Origin: Porites lobata
Taxonomy: Eukaryota > Cnidaria > Anthozoa > Scleractinia > Poritidae
Length of the DNA: 64,000 nucleotides
Direction: 5' to 3'
Assembly (NCBI GenBank): GCA_942486035.1
Contig: CALNXK010000335.1
Span: 242,001 to 306,000, forward strand
Shown: in pieces, positions 22,087-34,100 of the stretch
How positions within the stretch are numbered: position 1 is the stretch's first letter
Layout of the letters: each line of letters starts with the position of its first letter
The notes under the pieces: generated by a model
The model's input: only the letters and a program-made list of their open reading frames with translations
Told to the model about the DNA's origin: nothing
The model's database searches: none
Translations under genes and position numbers: made by a program

Positions 22087-22314
22087 CAGGGTCGGGGTCG
22101 GCCGGGGGTAGCGGTATACCAGTATACCCGAAAAAAATTCGCCAAAATATCCAAAATTCATCCAAATATACCCAAAATTATACCCAGGTATACTTTATAC
22201 CTGAAATTTAAAGAAAGTGATATACCGAATACCCGTATTTAAGCTGCAATATACCGTATACCCGATTTAAAAAGCCCCTGTATACCGTATACCCAAAAAC
22301 CCTGGCCGACCCTG
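22087..22314. mobile_element. 228-bp element with CAGGGTCGG ends and TATACC repeats
   Basis: Ends CAGGGTCGG and CCGACCCTG are inverted and flanked by the direct repeat CTTTGT (22081-22086, 22315-22320). The interior is a run of variant TATACCCGTATAC/ATACCGTATACCC units. CAGGG termini occur in several DNA-transposon superfamilies, and the 6-bp duplication leaves the class open. Confidence 0.6.
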
Positions 22315-22747
22315 CTTTGTAACGTCCTCATTCTGAGCAGCTATCGTATGCTGGCGCGTTCTCAGAGAAACGTAAATTTGAGATCATAGGTCATTTATAA
22401 CAGATGGCACATGACACACATGGGTTTTACTGTAAAATCATGAAAGAAATAGGAAACGTAAGCGTCTTGCTACTAAGATTATACCTAAAAAATGCACATT
22501 TGATCACATTATCATCGCGCTGGATGCCTGGACATCATTAATTTTTCATAGTCATCGAAGCGGCAAATTTGAATGCGAGTGCGCTTTGAATAGCCCAGAA
22601 TTAGAAGAGAAAGGGCCCAAATTGGTCAAGTAGGGCTAGTAAAACATTCTTTTCTGTTTTTCAGAAGTTATAATCTTAACTTTCACGCACGGCTTTTTGG
22701 AAAGCAATGATGTATCAACACTTTAAGCCTTAGACTGAGGAATATAA

Positions 22748-23750
22748 TAGCCTGTGTACAGACGTCCCCACTCTCTCAGGAAAAATCGGGAGAGGAAACG
22801 TCTGTGAATCGCCGTCGTTAATCGTGTTCCGGTATACATTTGCATAAATTATTTTTTTGTTCTTTCGCTGACAGTTGAAAAGGCACCAGTAGGTCGAAAA
22901 ATAGCTCTGGCGTCTGTGAACGGGCTAGCAATGTCCACCCAAAAATCTAGATATAAGATCTCTGACTACAGTTAAGCCAGGTCAAGCGTACTTCCCAAGA
23001 TCCCGTAATGTATTTATTATTTGAAATTAAGTTGAACCGTTGGAAGTTGTAGATTTCAGATTCATCTCTGTGTACATTTTTGCAAGGCGTAATGAGCCGT
23101 AAATTCACAAGCGATTTTGTTACGAAATTTCTACAAGCTCCCTTTCCCTGAATTTGATGTAAATGTCTTCTTAGACATTTAATCCATTCAAAGGTTTTCA
23201 ATCTGACCAAATACAGAGAAGTTCCCTTAAAATATTCACTGCTCATTACGCATACAGGAATGCCGATTTAAATTTGACACCAGTTACGGGAACGACTAAC
23301 GGATTTATTTTTTCAAATAATAAATTCATTAATAGAATCTTTTTGGGGTAAGCTTGACATGCCTTGGCTGTTAACGTTGGATTTTGTATGCCTTCTCTTT
23401 TATTTGCAGTACCGACCGGTACAGACAGACGTATCCGCAACCGGTGCAGCAAACATCGGTGGTCTTACACATAACTTCTCATGCCTTTTCGAGAGAGCCG
23501 AAATACAAATACCGGTAAACAAATATGAATGTCCACAAAGGCTGAGCTTTTCCCTGGGGAATCTATTCTGAGTTTCATTCACCAATCACAACACCGGAAA
23601 TTATTTGCGTCATGGCATTAACATAATACAACCAATCAGAGGCTGTCCCCAACATTCCGGGGAAACAGGAGCACGATTATCGTCGGCGATTCAAAGACGT
23701 CTCCTCTCCTGATTTTTCCTGAGGGAGGGGGGACGTCTGCACACACGCTA
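22748..23750. mobile_element. non-autonomous DNA transposon, 1003 bp, 8-bp duplication
   Basis: TAGCCTGTGTACAGACGTCC at the left pairs with GGACGTCTGCACACACGCTA at the right. The inverted arms extend about 75 bp, through CAGGAAAAATCGGGAGAGGA and its complement. The 8-bp direct repeat GAATATAA flanks it (22740-22747, 23751-23758), again hAT-like. The interior contains no transposase; short minus-strand open frames are ignored. Confidence 0.8.
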
Positions 23751-24181
23751 GAATATAAGGAAGTATAAAGACTGTTTTTTTAAACTCGAAAATTCGGAAA
23801 AATCGCTCGTTTTCAGTATGGACGCCACTTTTGACAGCGATTTTCTGAACATTTTCACCAGCTTTCATATTTTCACTCGCGGGAAAAGAAAGTTGGAGCC
23901 TTTCTAGAAAAGAATCCGTTTTAAGTTTTAAAATCGGTAAACGAGAACCACTGTTCTTTTCGATTTGAAAACTGCTAGTGGTTGCTGACTTTGAAAATGG
24001 CACACTTTGGGCGAGTGGGTATTGTTTTAAGTCCAAGACTGAATAACAATGGTTGTCATGACTGACACAATGCCCATCCAAGAAAAACACTCAATTGTAA
24101 ACTGGTCAAGAGAAGTCGCGAACTTTTCAACTGATCGCGTTGCGTCAGCTGGTTCATTGCACCTGCCGACCAAATCTTGCA

Positions 24182-24643
24182 ATGAACATAGAAAAAGAAA
24201 CTGTCACGGATCGGGAGCTCTTTCAAGAGCACTTCAAAAACCCGATCCACCCTTTACAAATTCATATGGTTCCTCCATTTGTTGACGAAAACAGCCCGAC
24301 GTTCCACCTGCAAATTCATGGTGAAGAAGTTTACAGATGCAGAGAAATTTGTGGGAAGCCGGCGACAGTGTTCGACTTACTTCAAGTGAGTGTCAAGCCG
24401 CTTGGTTACCAGTTCAAGGAGCCTGCTCGAGATCGTATTGGGCGCGCAATCACGGAAAGCATTCGGCGGTTTCGGCGAAAGATCCAAGCCACGGCGGACG
24501 GAAAAAGGAGGAAAAAATTAGAACTGAGACTTGGATTAAACTGTCTATTAAACCAGAGGAGACCAATTTCAATCAAACAATCATTTTCTTATGCCCCCTG
24601 TTTTCAGGGAGCGAGCTTAAGTATTTCAAGTAAGCTGTATTGA
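24182..24643 (+). CDS. unrecognised ORF, possible first exon
   Basis: From ATG 24182 a frame of 153 codons runs to 24643. The first 70 residues look protein-like (ELFQEHFKNPIHPL, HLQIHGEEVYRCREICGKP), followed by a strongly basic helical stretch (RRFRRKI, GKRRKKLELRL). A very good donor, CTTCAA|GTGAGTGTC, at about 24386/24387 lies inside the frame. The true first exon may therefore end there and the basic part may be intronic read-through. No later exon was found, and I do not know the family. Confidence 0.35.
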   Translation: MNIEKETVTDRELFQEHFKNPIHPLQIHMVPPFVDENSPTFHLQIHGEEVYRCREICGKPATVFDLLQVSVKPLGYQFKEPARDRIGRAITESIRRFRRKIQATADGKRRKKLELRLGLNCLLNQRRPISIKQSFSYAPCFQGASLSISSKLY

Positions 24644-25335
24644 AAAAACTGAACTTACTTACCCGCCATTTTTGGTTAAATTGCTTTCGGGGGTCAATGT
24701 AAGAGCTAACATCTTTCGAATGGAGAAGCAAAACATTACAATCAGCGACGAGTGTTCTGGCTTCCGAGCTCAATTTTACTCTCCTCGCAGCGAGTTTATT
24801 TACGACATAATAGAGGTCTCGCACGCGCTAAAATAAATGGAAAATTCAACTTTCTTTCTGTGGTTCAACTTTTAGACAAAATTCCCGCAAAATAAAGCAA
24901 AGTGTATGCATTCTCTTGATTTGAACGTTCACTGTGAAATATGCGCATATTTGCGATTTTGCGAAACAAAAGCGCTAAAAGGAGAAAACAATATATAGCG
25001 TGCTGCATTCATTGTTTAGTTTGCCACCAACAACATATTAATGAGTTTCGTCGTGCATTCTTGGCAACCAATGGCTGAAGCGCTTTCGTAGGCTACGAAC
25101 TTTGTTGAACTGGAAGTAAATGTCCCGAGAACAATAGGCATTCTGCGCGATGCTGATGAAAAGAGTGGAACAATGCTATTAAAGGCCTTAGGAACAAGTT
25201 TTGTACTAAGGGACAATCAAAACCCAAGGCAAATGTCAGAAGTTAGTTAAATTTTGGGCTATTTGCCAGTTGTCAGTTCAAATTTTGGCACCGCTCCCCA
25301 CTATTTGAATGCCTGCAACAGGCTAACCCCATCAA
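24644..25335. other. no gene recognised
   Basis: Intergenic AT-rich sequence with no supported exon. At 25289-25325 the segment CACTATTTGAATGCCTGCAA resembles CACGATCTGAACGCCTGTAA at 26071, so it is the end of a dispersed repeat. Confidence 0.4.
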
Positions 25336-25870
25336 GACCCTCCATCGAATCTTCAGGCAGTCTTAAGTTGTTATTTGTCACCAGAGACGACCAGTTGAAT
25401 TTCAATATTGAAATATGTAAGAGGGCGAGTCAAAGGGTCGGAGAAATGATGAGGCCCAAAAAACTCATTCCTACCAATGCTAAATTAACTTTGCATAAAT
25501 CAGCCATTATGCCCTACTTAACTTATTGCCATCTGACCTGGCACCTCTGCACTGCTTGTAACAAAAGAAAACTCGAACGCATGCAAGAAAGAGCATTGCG
25601 CGCACTTTTTCTGAATAAGCAATCAAGCTACAAAGCTCCACTGGACAAGGGTGATCTAATAACGTTTCAGAATAGAAGATTGAAGGATATGGCTATCCTC
25701 ATGTATAAGGTTAAACACAAACTATGTCCCACAAAAATATCTGAGCTATTTAATTTCATGTGCATTGTATACCTTACAACTTGAGAGTAGCAGTGTTCGC
25801 CAAACACTCGCTCACTTACTTGGGACCTAAGTTGAGGAATAGACTTCCGGGCGAAATTAGGACCCTACCG
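25336..25870 (+). mobile_element. 3' fragment of a CR1/L2/Jockey-type LINE
   Basis: The open frame at 25390-25784 encodes the thumb/C-terminal region that follows the RT palm: RASQRVGEMMR, IMPYLTYCHLTWHLC (family form PYFDYCSPVW), and KLERMQERALRALF, followed by a fragmentary LRNRLPGEIRTLP tail. There is no palm domain. It is 5' truncated and frameshifted in the tail. Confidence 0.75.
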
Positions 25871-27093
25871 ACCTCCGACGAGTTTTAAACATCGTGTTCG
25901 GAAATGTGATTTAAAGTGCATGTGACCAGTCATAGGGTATACCAGAATCTGGTGTACCGGAACGAGCTTTTTGTTGAAAAAGTCTTACAGGCGTTTCCTC
26001 GCTCTCACCCCTACCCTACCTCTTCGTTGTTGTTGTTTTTTTTCTGCTTACATCTTTTTGCGCCTTCCCCACGATCTGAACGCCTGTAACAGGCTGTGGA
26101 AAACTAGATCTGCTCACCATATTTCCGCAGGGCGGAAACGTGACGGATATAAGCAACTCTATGTTTCCGTCGAGTTTACAAAATATGGAAACACGTTATT
26201 TCGTCCTGTGATATTTAAAGGGACTGGTTCACGATAATGCGCATGTGTGAGTTCTGACAGTAGCTGATTGTTTTTCAACCAATCGGAAGCGAGTTAGATG
26301 CACGCAAGGAGAATTTACAAAATTCAAATTAATTGTTCGCGACGCGAGAGTATTTCCGGGCATTTGGTTTGAATTTATTTATCCCCATAATTCAAGTTTA
26401 TTCTTTGGTACTCCTCAGATATATGTTGCAGCCGATAAGAATAAGATTTACAGCCCTGTCTTGCTTTGAAACAAACATTTACCAACGTGTATTTTTACGA
26501 GGTCGTACCCACGCTAACAAAACAGTCGCCGATCGGCAAACAAAATTTGTAAACAAACATCTTATTACTGTTCTTTCAGTTCGCCTTATATAAACCCAGA
26601 AATACCTACAAATAGCGCCTGACCGGTGACAAAAACACACAACGTATGAGTATAAAGATTATCCTTAAATGAGCATAAATTTCAATTGCTTATCAGCAAA
26701 TGAACAAATTCATTCGCGTTGCATCGGGTCAATGTTCCGCAAAACAAAATGTTATCGAGTAGCACACATAAAGAAACTAGATTATAAACAGAATATTCAG
26801 GCAATAATTTATTTTAAAAACATCAATTCTTAAACATATACGATCGTAAAGCAAAGATACAAGGAACATTTCAAGTGTACCAGATCGGTAAAGATCGCGC
26901 GGCCTGTTGCGGTATAGCTACAGGTCGGAGTCAAAAATCAAATCAAAGTTGAACGAACTCATGCCTTTAACCACTTTCCAAGTCTCGTGTATTCTTTTCG
27001 TATGCCACACACTACTCCTAGAACCATACCAGTTCGATAGGCTAAGCTTCTCTATCTCCAGAGACTCTTGAGAACGTCCTGTTGCCGGAGGAG
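25871..27093. other. no gene recognised
   Basis: Contains a T-rich stretch at 26029-26045 and a repeat end at 26060-26095 related to 25289. No splice-supported exon seen. Confidence 0.4.
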
Positions 27094-27726
27094 GTTAAGA
27101 CTCCAAATGTGAAAGGGGTGGGGATGCTCGTCGTCTAGCTGAGGGGTGTAAATTTCGGATTTTGGTCTAACTTAGGGTGTTCTGAGCAAAACGCCTTCAT
27201 ATTTAGCGGTGAAGGTCTCGTTTAGGGTTGCACGCGACAAAAGATATAAATATATATTTAATATGTATACTTTTAATTCGTTTTATTTACTCCGTTCCTA
27301 TAATCCAAGTTTTCTATAACATCAATACTTAAAGAAGACGTCTTTTTCCATTGTTTTACAAGAGTGTGATATGAAACTTGGCTGCGGACACAAAACGATT
27401 AATGTATTCGATCACGGCTAAAAATATTCACAAGCTTCAGTGTTATTTGATTCTTGCCCTAATACCGACTCTTAATAGTTCGTCCTTTAATTCCCTGATC
27501 GAGCTTCGAGCTGCTTCCATTTTAATTTTTTACTGGAACATTAATCCCACCGCCAACACGCCATCTTCCTTCTGGATCGTCGAAAGGTCTCCCAATCGCC
27601 CTGCTAAAAATATGGTCTCTTTTACGGGTCAAAAAAAGCTTGAGCCGCACCCAGATCGGTCTCCTTTAGGGGTTTAATTCAAAATTTCCAACGACCATTC
27701 CCACCCCTTTCATATGCAGAGTCCTC
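27094..27726. mobile_element. foldback element, about 630 bp
   Basis: The left arm AGACTCC..TGTGAAAGGGGTGGG(G)ATG.TCGTCG pairs with the right arm CGACCATTCCCACCCCTTTCA...GAGTCC. Interior arms are also partly complementary (near 27180 and 27630). No coding sequence is recognised. A 16-bp C run (27726-27741) sits at its right border. Confidence 0.55.
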
Positions 27727-27744
27727 CCCCCCCCCCCCCCCGGG

Positions 27745-30115
27745 TATAAACGTTGGTTCTGAATACGACAAACTACTTAATTCTAAAAAGAATGATTATT
27801 ACAATGCCAAGATTTCTGAGCTAGAACAAAATGCAGACAATTCAAACGCGGAAAAACTTTCTGGCAATGCCTCAAATCGATGGACGACAATAGAAAAGGA
27901 GAGGATGTTCCATCAATCTCGGAAGAGAATTGGCTACACTATTTCCACAATCTTCATTCAAATGAACCTCTTAACCCAGCGAAGCAAAACATTTGCAATG
28001 AGCTAGCTATGAGCTATGAATGCCATGGTCAACACTATCGTCCTTTAGATTTCATGATAACTGAAAGAGAAATGCGTAAAGCTGCGGAAAAGTTAAAGAA
28101 TGATAAATTACCATTTTCAGTTAAAATTAGAAATGAAATGATAAAAGCTAGTGTCGATACACTGATGCCCGCATATGAAAAGTTATTTAATTCAAATCTT
28201 AACCAAGGGACCATGCCACGGACTTGGGGTGGTGGTCTTATTACCCCCATTTATTATAAATCGGGCGGACGAAGATATGCGGCAAACTACCGGGCCGGGG
28301 CTTCTGTCTCCAGCTGCCTGGGAAAACTATTTTGTTCTATCTTAAACCAACGACTTCTCGAGTATATCGTTTCTTTGAATATACTCCACAAATCTCAAAT
28401 TGGCTTTTTACCGAATAACCGCACAGCAGACCACGTCTTCACTCTCCAAACATTGATAGATAAGTATGTTCATAAACACAACGAAAAGATCCATGCTTGT
28501 TTTGTAGATTTCAAAAAAGCTTTTGATTCGGTGCGGCATGACGGGCTCTGGAATAAGCTACTGCAAATTGATTTTGGTGGTTCTTTTTATAACTTAATTA
28601 AAAGCTGATATCACAACTCTTCCTGCCCAATTAAAATTGCCCAAAAACAAACGCGATCATTCCGTTATGCGAGAGGCGTGCGGCAAGGCTGTATCTTAAG
28701 TCCACTGCTTTTTAATCTTTATATTAATGACCTACCTTTCGCATTTGAAAATAAATTATCTGATCCTTTTGTTTTCCCAAACGGTGCAAAACTAAATTCT
28801 CTATTATATGCAGACGATTTAATCATTTTATTACGATCCAAAAGAGGACTACAAAATTGCCTCGGTAAATTATCTTTGTTCTGTACTTCATGGACCGGAT
28901 GAAAATCAATCCCAAGAAAACAAAAATTATGGTTTTTCGGAAACGTGCGAGAAAAAATGCTGATTTTCACTTTCTCATAGATAGCCAAAAAATTGATGTT
29001 GTACAAGAGTACACTTACTTAGGAACTCGAATGTCCTCATCGGGAAATTTTTCAGTGTCACGTGAACATCTCAAGGAGAAAGCTCTTCATGCCCTTTTCA
29101 GCTTGAGACGACACACGAATCTTAGCAAACTAAAAGCAGCTCTCGCCTGTGAAATATTTGATACTATGATCTCCCCTATTCTAACATATGACAGTGAAAT
29201 TTGGGGTGTGTATTTAAGACCTTGGACGGCTCACAAATCGAGAAGGCACACCTTCAATTTTGTAAACGATACTTAGAGGTAAACAACAAAGCTTCTAATA
29301 TAGCTTGTAGAGCAGAGCTTGGTCGTTTCATATCACTATCAATCAAAAAATTCTCAAATACATTTTGTATATACAGTCAAAAGATGAGGAATCTCTCGTC
29401 AACCAAGCTTTTTTAATGTCATTCGACACTGTAATGGCAAAAATATCTTCCACTCTCATTTAATGAATATCTCAGAATACTTTAAGCTTCCTGACTTTAA
29501 CCCTGATTTATTAGATATAGCTACGGTAAAAAGCTATGTAAGTTCAATGAAACAGGAATATATCTTATATTGGCAGAACACCCTTCAACATTCTCAAAAA
29601 CTTGAATTTTAAAGATCTTTTAAAACCGATCATACCTCATCTAGTTACTTTAGACTTAACAAGAGGAACAGCTGGGAGAAGGGCTTTAGTAAAACTACGA
29701 ATAAGAAATCACAAACTGATGATAGAAATAGGCAGTTACAATCAAAATACGAAGGATATTATAGGCATTGCCCTTTTTGTGGGTGCAATATAATGTAATA
29801 GAAGATGAAGTTCACTTTCTTTTTCAATGTCCTACATACGCTATGACTAGGACTTTACTATAAACTCAAGACTCTGATTCCAAATATTACCCAGTTACCT
29901 ATAAACGATTTGATCAATGAACTGATGAACTCCTCTAATTACTTTATCAAGATACAATCCACAAAATATATTTCAGCTTGTTTTGATGTTCGTGACATAT
30001 TATTATCAAAGTAACGTAATTGCCCTGTGTTGTAATTTTGATTCCTAAACATAGCTTTTGCAATACTGTATGTACTTGTACGGTCATGCAAATAAAGCTG
30101 ACGTTGTTGTTGAGG
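27745..30115 (+). mobile_element. 5'-truncated LINE with decayed reverse transcriptase
   Basis: Reads from the endonuclease-RT linker (FWQCLKSMDDNRKGEDV near 27862) through the RT palm. Motif A is CFVDFKKAFDSV near 28497. A stop and frame change at 28606 follow, then motif B RGVRQGCILSPLLFN near 28673 and motif C LLYADDLIIL near 28800. The thumb and a C-terminal Cys/His segment (ending EDEVHFLFQCPTY near 29805) come last. At least four frame changes make it inactive. It ends in an AATAAAGCTGACG tail with (GTT)n at about 30090-30113, as CR1/L2-type LINEs do. The 74- to 242-codon open frames inside are pieces of one ORF2. Confidence 0.85.
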
Positions 30116-31074
30116 TAATCCAATGTATGAAAAATGAGACATGCCCATTACAGTCTCGATTGAGCCAATAAAACCATTAATTTTAGATCACATGGCTGAG
30201 GTCACTTGACCAAGCTAATAGAGCGGGGGAAATAGCCCACGACTCTTGCGATAGTTCTCCGTTTTGTTTTGGCAATTAGTGGTCGATGTGAAAATTAGCA
30301 GGTGTTGACACTTTGTATTGCAGCTTTAATTGGTCAAAATTTAATGTTGCCATACAAGTAGTTGGAGTATAGAGCTAATTTCTGAGAAACATAGGGCCTT
30401 TATTGGGCTTGTGATTAAGTTACAGATGGGTCCTTTCTTATACACGCAATACAAGTTACTACATTGCCTTCTACAAACATCCAAATCTATCTTTGTTTTT
30501 AAGCTAAGAGAGGATAGTTTTTTTGCGATTCTTCAAAGCTGTTTTAAAATTAGTTAGTTTAAGTTATTAATCCTCCTGTCTGATGGATATACTTGGGTGC
30601 GACTTCCGCCTCACCTTCACCTCTCCCCTCTGGATTGTCCACTGGAAAAGCAAAGCGCTTCAGAATCGTCTCAGTAACCAATATACAAGTATCACTGTTA
30701 GTTACTGTTATCGTATCATGCTTCAGAAGGTGTTACAAGTCTTAATCCCTCAGAAAAAAAAGGTGAACTAGAAAAATCCATAAAATGGAACTGTTTGCCG
30801 AATGAATTTTTGCATTGTGTACGTGTGAGAATTTGAAAACTAGTCACCAGAGTAACTGTACATATGAATAGATTATTTGGAGACAATATTCAGAAATTGA
30901 AAATAGCGTAACTGAGACAAGATTTTCCGAAACAGAGACATGTTATTGAAATGAGTCTTTCTAACCGCATATCAGTTGAACTGCTTTTACCGTGCTATGC
31001 GTGCAGACCGTTTCTTTGAACGATCGCATTTCCTAATCATACTCACGTCATTTCTCTATTACTTATTTTTGCAG
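30116..31074. other. no gene recognised; presumed 5' part of the LRR gene
   Basis: No signal peptide exon or promoter is evident. The LRR exon at 31075 begins in phase, so earlier exons must exist here or further upstream, perhaps before the LINE insertion. Confidence 0.35.
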
Positions 31075-31146
31075 AAACCTGCAGAACAACAGAATTGTAC
31101 ACCTTCCACCTGGGATATTTTCAAATCTCGCTTGGTTAACTTTGTT
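31075..31146 (+). CDS. LRR exon 1 of those visible
   Basis: 72 nt between acceptor TATTTTTGCAG and donor TT|GTAAGT. In the shared phase it reads NLQNNRIVHLPPGIF then SNLAWLTL, a canonical LRR. A different frame is also open across it, which hides it. Confidence 0.7.
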
Positions 31147-34100
31147 GTAAGTTTCAATTTCTGTATATTTTTGTTGCTAATTATTAAGACTAAAACCCTT
31201 CACAACTATCATGAGAGAATCATTATCTCTTGCAAGCATGTATAAAAAAATCCAAAGCTTAGAGCAAAAGCAAATTTTAAAATACGAATTAAAATTAGAA
31301 AATAATAGGGAACGGCTACTAACTTTGTTGTTACGTGGTCAGGAGAGAATTGTAAATGGCTAGGAGTTCCAGTCCCTTTTCCCTATTCAAAAAGGATTTT
31401 CTTTGTTCAATAGAAATGTCCTCCATGATGCGATGTTTGATGCTGTGATCTTCAGCAATTAATACAGGGATAATGTCTGAGTTGATGTTATGACCCTTTG
31501 GCCGCCAGTGTTCAACATTGCACTTAACCCAAGATTGGTGTTCTTCAACCGGGCACAAAGGCATCCCGCGGTCTCACAAATATTTTAGGGCATTTTTTGA
31601 CCATTTACAATCCAATCTTTGGACTACGTATTAAAGTTAGGCCTAGAGGTTGGAAATGATGAGTACATCATTCTGTGTAACACGAGCTGCCGTAGCATGA
31701 GCGTTTTTTAAGTTATAGTATGAGTGGCTTTTCAAGTCGCAGGAAGCCAAAAAAAATGATCGGTCTGAATAGGGTTAAAGATTTTTTGTTGTTAATTATT
31801 ATTATGAAGTCGAGTAAAATTTTGACGAACTTTAATTGTTGATAAGAGGCGTCACAACCTTTTCTCTGAACTTGAAAATGGCAAGATTACAAGGACGCCT
31901 TCACTCTTTCTACCTTCTTCTATATATTTTTTTTTCTTCGATAACCCTTTGCCACTTTTATTTCCTCGTGAAAAATGACTTTAACCCTGTTCAGACCGGG
32001 CTTTGTTTTGCTTCCTGCGACCGGGAGGCCCTCCGGGGTCCTCCTCTATAATCAGTTCAGAACCGCTTGATGCTACGGCCACCAAAATTACACACATAGA
32101 TTTAGTTGAATTACTCTTGTCTGAAATACATATTAAAACCATTTCATGTGCAGGTCCCTCCCCGACAACGAAATTGAACGGCTTCCACCTGACATATTCC
32201 CAGGACACTATTTTAACCTGTTTTATTTGTAATTAAAAAGTTCAAGTGTTTATTTCTTTGTTGTTAAGGAACATGACTTATCATAGTTTAGGCACTACAT
32301 GAGTACTACGAGTTACATATTCCCATTTAGCAAAGGATGTAAACGGGTAGCGAGCCTAAGCAACGAGAACGCTGCCATCCTGGCCGCCATGAAAACAACC
32401 GTTTTTTTTCATTGTTTGTTTGTTGTTGTTGTTTTTTTTTTTTTGCATTTTTACTCTTGTAGGGTGAAGTTATTGAGTCAGACCGCTTAAAGCGAGAACT
32501 TATTAACTTCCAGCTGTTATGTTTGACGTGCAGAACGTCAACGTATTCGTTGCTTAAGCGCAGCTATATAACTACATACGAGTAACATACCACAAACATA
32601 CGAGCCTATACGGGTACTGGATAGATACAAGGAAGACAAGGATACATTCAAGTTATGCAAAGCTCTCGAGAGGAGTACGCGTGAAAGATCCCACAACTGA
32701 CTTGATTTTTCTTAGAAAAACCTTTTTGAAACCACTCTCCAGAGTGTTTTGTTTTGTTTTTTGTAGACGACTGAAACCGGTTTTAGCCTGCCCGGATTCG
32801 TGTGGATAGGGCCGAAAAGTATTACGTACTTTTGCAAGTACAGTAACTTGTGCGAATGGGAGGCTCTTTTCACAATTTCGGCACTGCAACGCTAATAGGC
32901 CTCCTATCCCTTAATGCTGAAAAAGATCTGCCCTTGAAAAATACTAGTAAGCATGCTACCGGGTCGATTGAGCTTAAACTTAATCTTGTGGCGAGGCAAG
33001 GCCACTGAGAAGCTTGGAAAGTAACTACGGTAGTAATATGTTACAATAACAATAATGGGATATGTGGCAATATTTACACACTTCGAATAATTTATAGATT
33101 TATCCAAGGCTGAAATAAAATAAAACGAATAAACTTTAACCTATGAAAATCCAGAAATTTATCCTTAACTGATTTTAAAACAAAAAAAGAACATTATAGA
33201 TCAATTAATTCGATCACATTAATAGACTTGGAAAAATGTTCTTACCCATACGTGTCATACGTGTACATCACTAATCCTCCCCCCCCTCTCCTCCTCCACA
33301 ACCTTTTGAGAAGCTAATAGCCCTGAAACTTAATGTTTTATAACGGCTGGTTGTCATTCGCGAAACTTTGATTGCGTGCAGTTTGTTAATTAAATTATTT
33401 ATTATAGCAGATGTTGATGCTCAATACCTCAATCTGATTTTTAAAGATTTAAAACAGCAAAATCTAATCTCGGTGTGACGGTGCCTTGGCTTTCAGTGAT
33501 TGTCAACCTACGACTGAAGTGTCCAGGTGTTGTAGTTTCTCTAACGCTACTTTATTCAGGAAAATAACAGCTGTAGCTGTGGAATTGTCGAGAGATTTGA
33601 TGTGATTGGCAGTACTTGGGGTGCAACCCAAGGGGGGGGCGGATACTCCATATAATGGAATATACGGGAGCCTGATCACAACAAACTCCATTGGAATTAA
33701 CGAGCAGGTCATAAAGCTTAAAGATTTAGAACAAACATGTAAAAATCAAACCAGAGGTTAATCTGGCATGTGACAGCAGCATACATGCGTTGAAGATTGA
33801 GCTTGGCGGAGAGATACAAAAACTAGTTATAGCAGATCTCAAATCTAAGCAGTAAGTTACTAGCCGAACTAAAAGCTCTAAAAACCAGAGCCAAGTCGAC
33901 CGAAGATTCAGTAAACCACATTGTACAACTTGGTGAGATCAAAAATCAAGTTTGCATTTCTGAGGAATCACTGATTTCTCATATCCATGACGCAAGTCGC
34001 CAAGAATGAAGATTCTCAATCACAAACAGAATCTAATGAGCGCACGTTCACCGAAGTTACAGTAAACAACGTTGACTTGCAGACTCTCCAAAGTACTGCA

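Noticed and set aside
30976..31245. 89-codon ORF as a small protein gene
   Set aside because: The coding signal is the 72-nt LRR exon in a different frame; the ORF is incidental.
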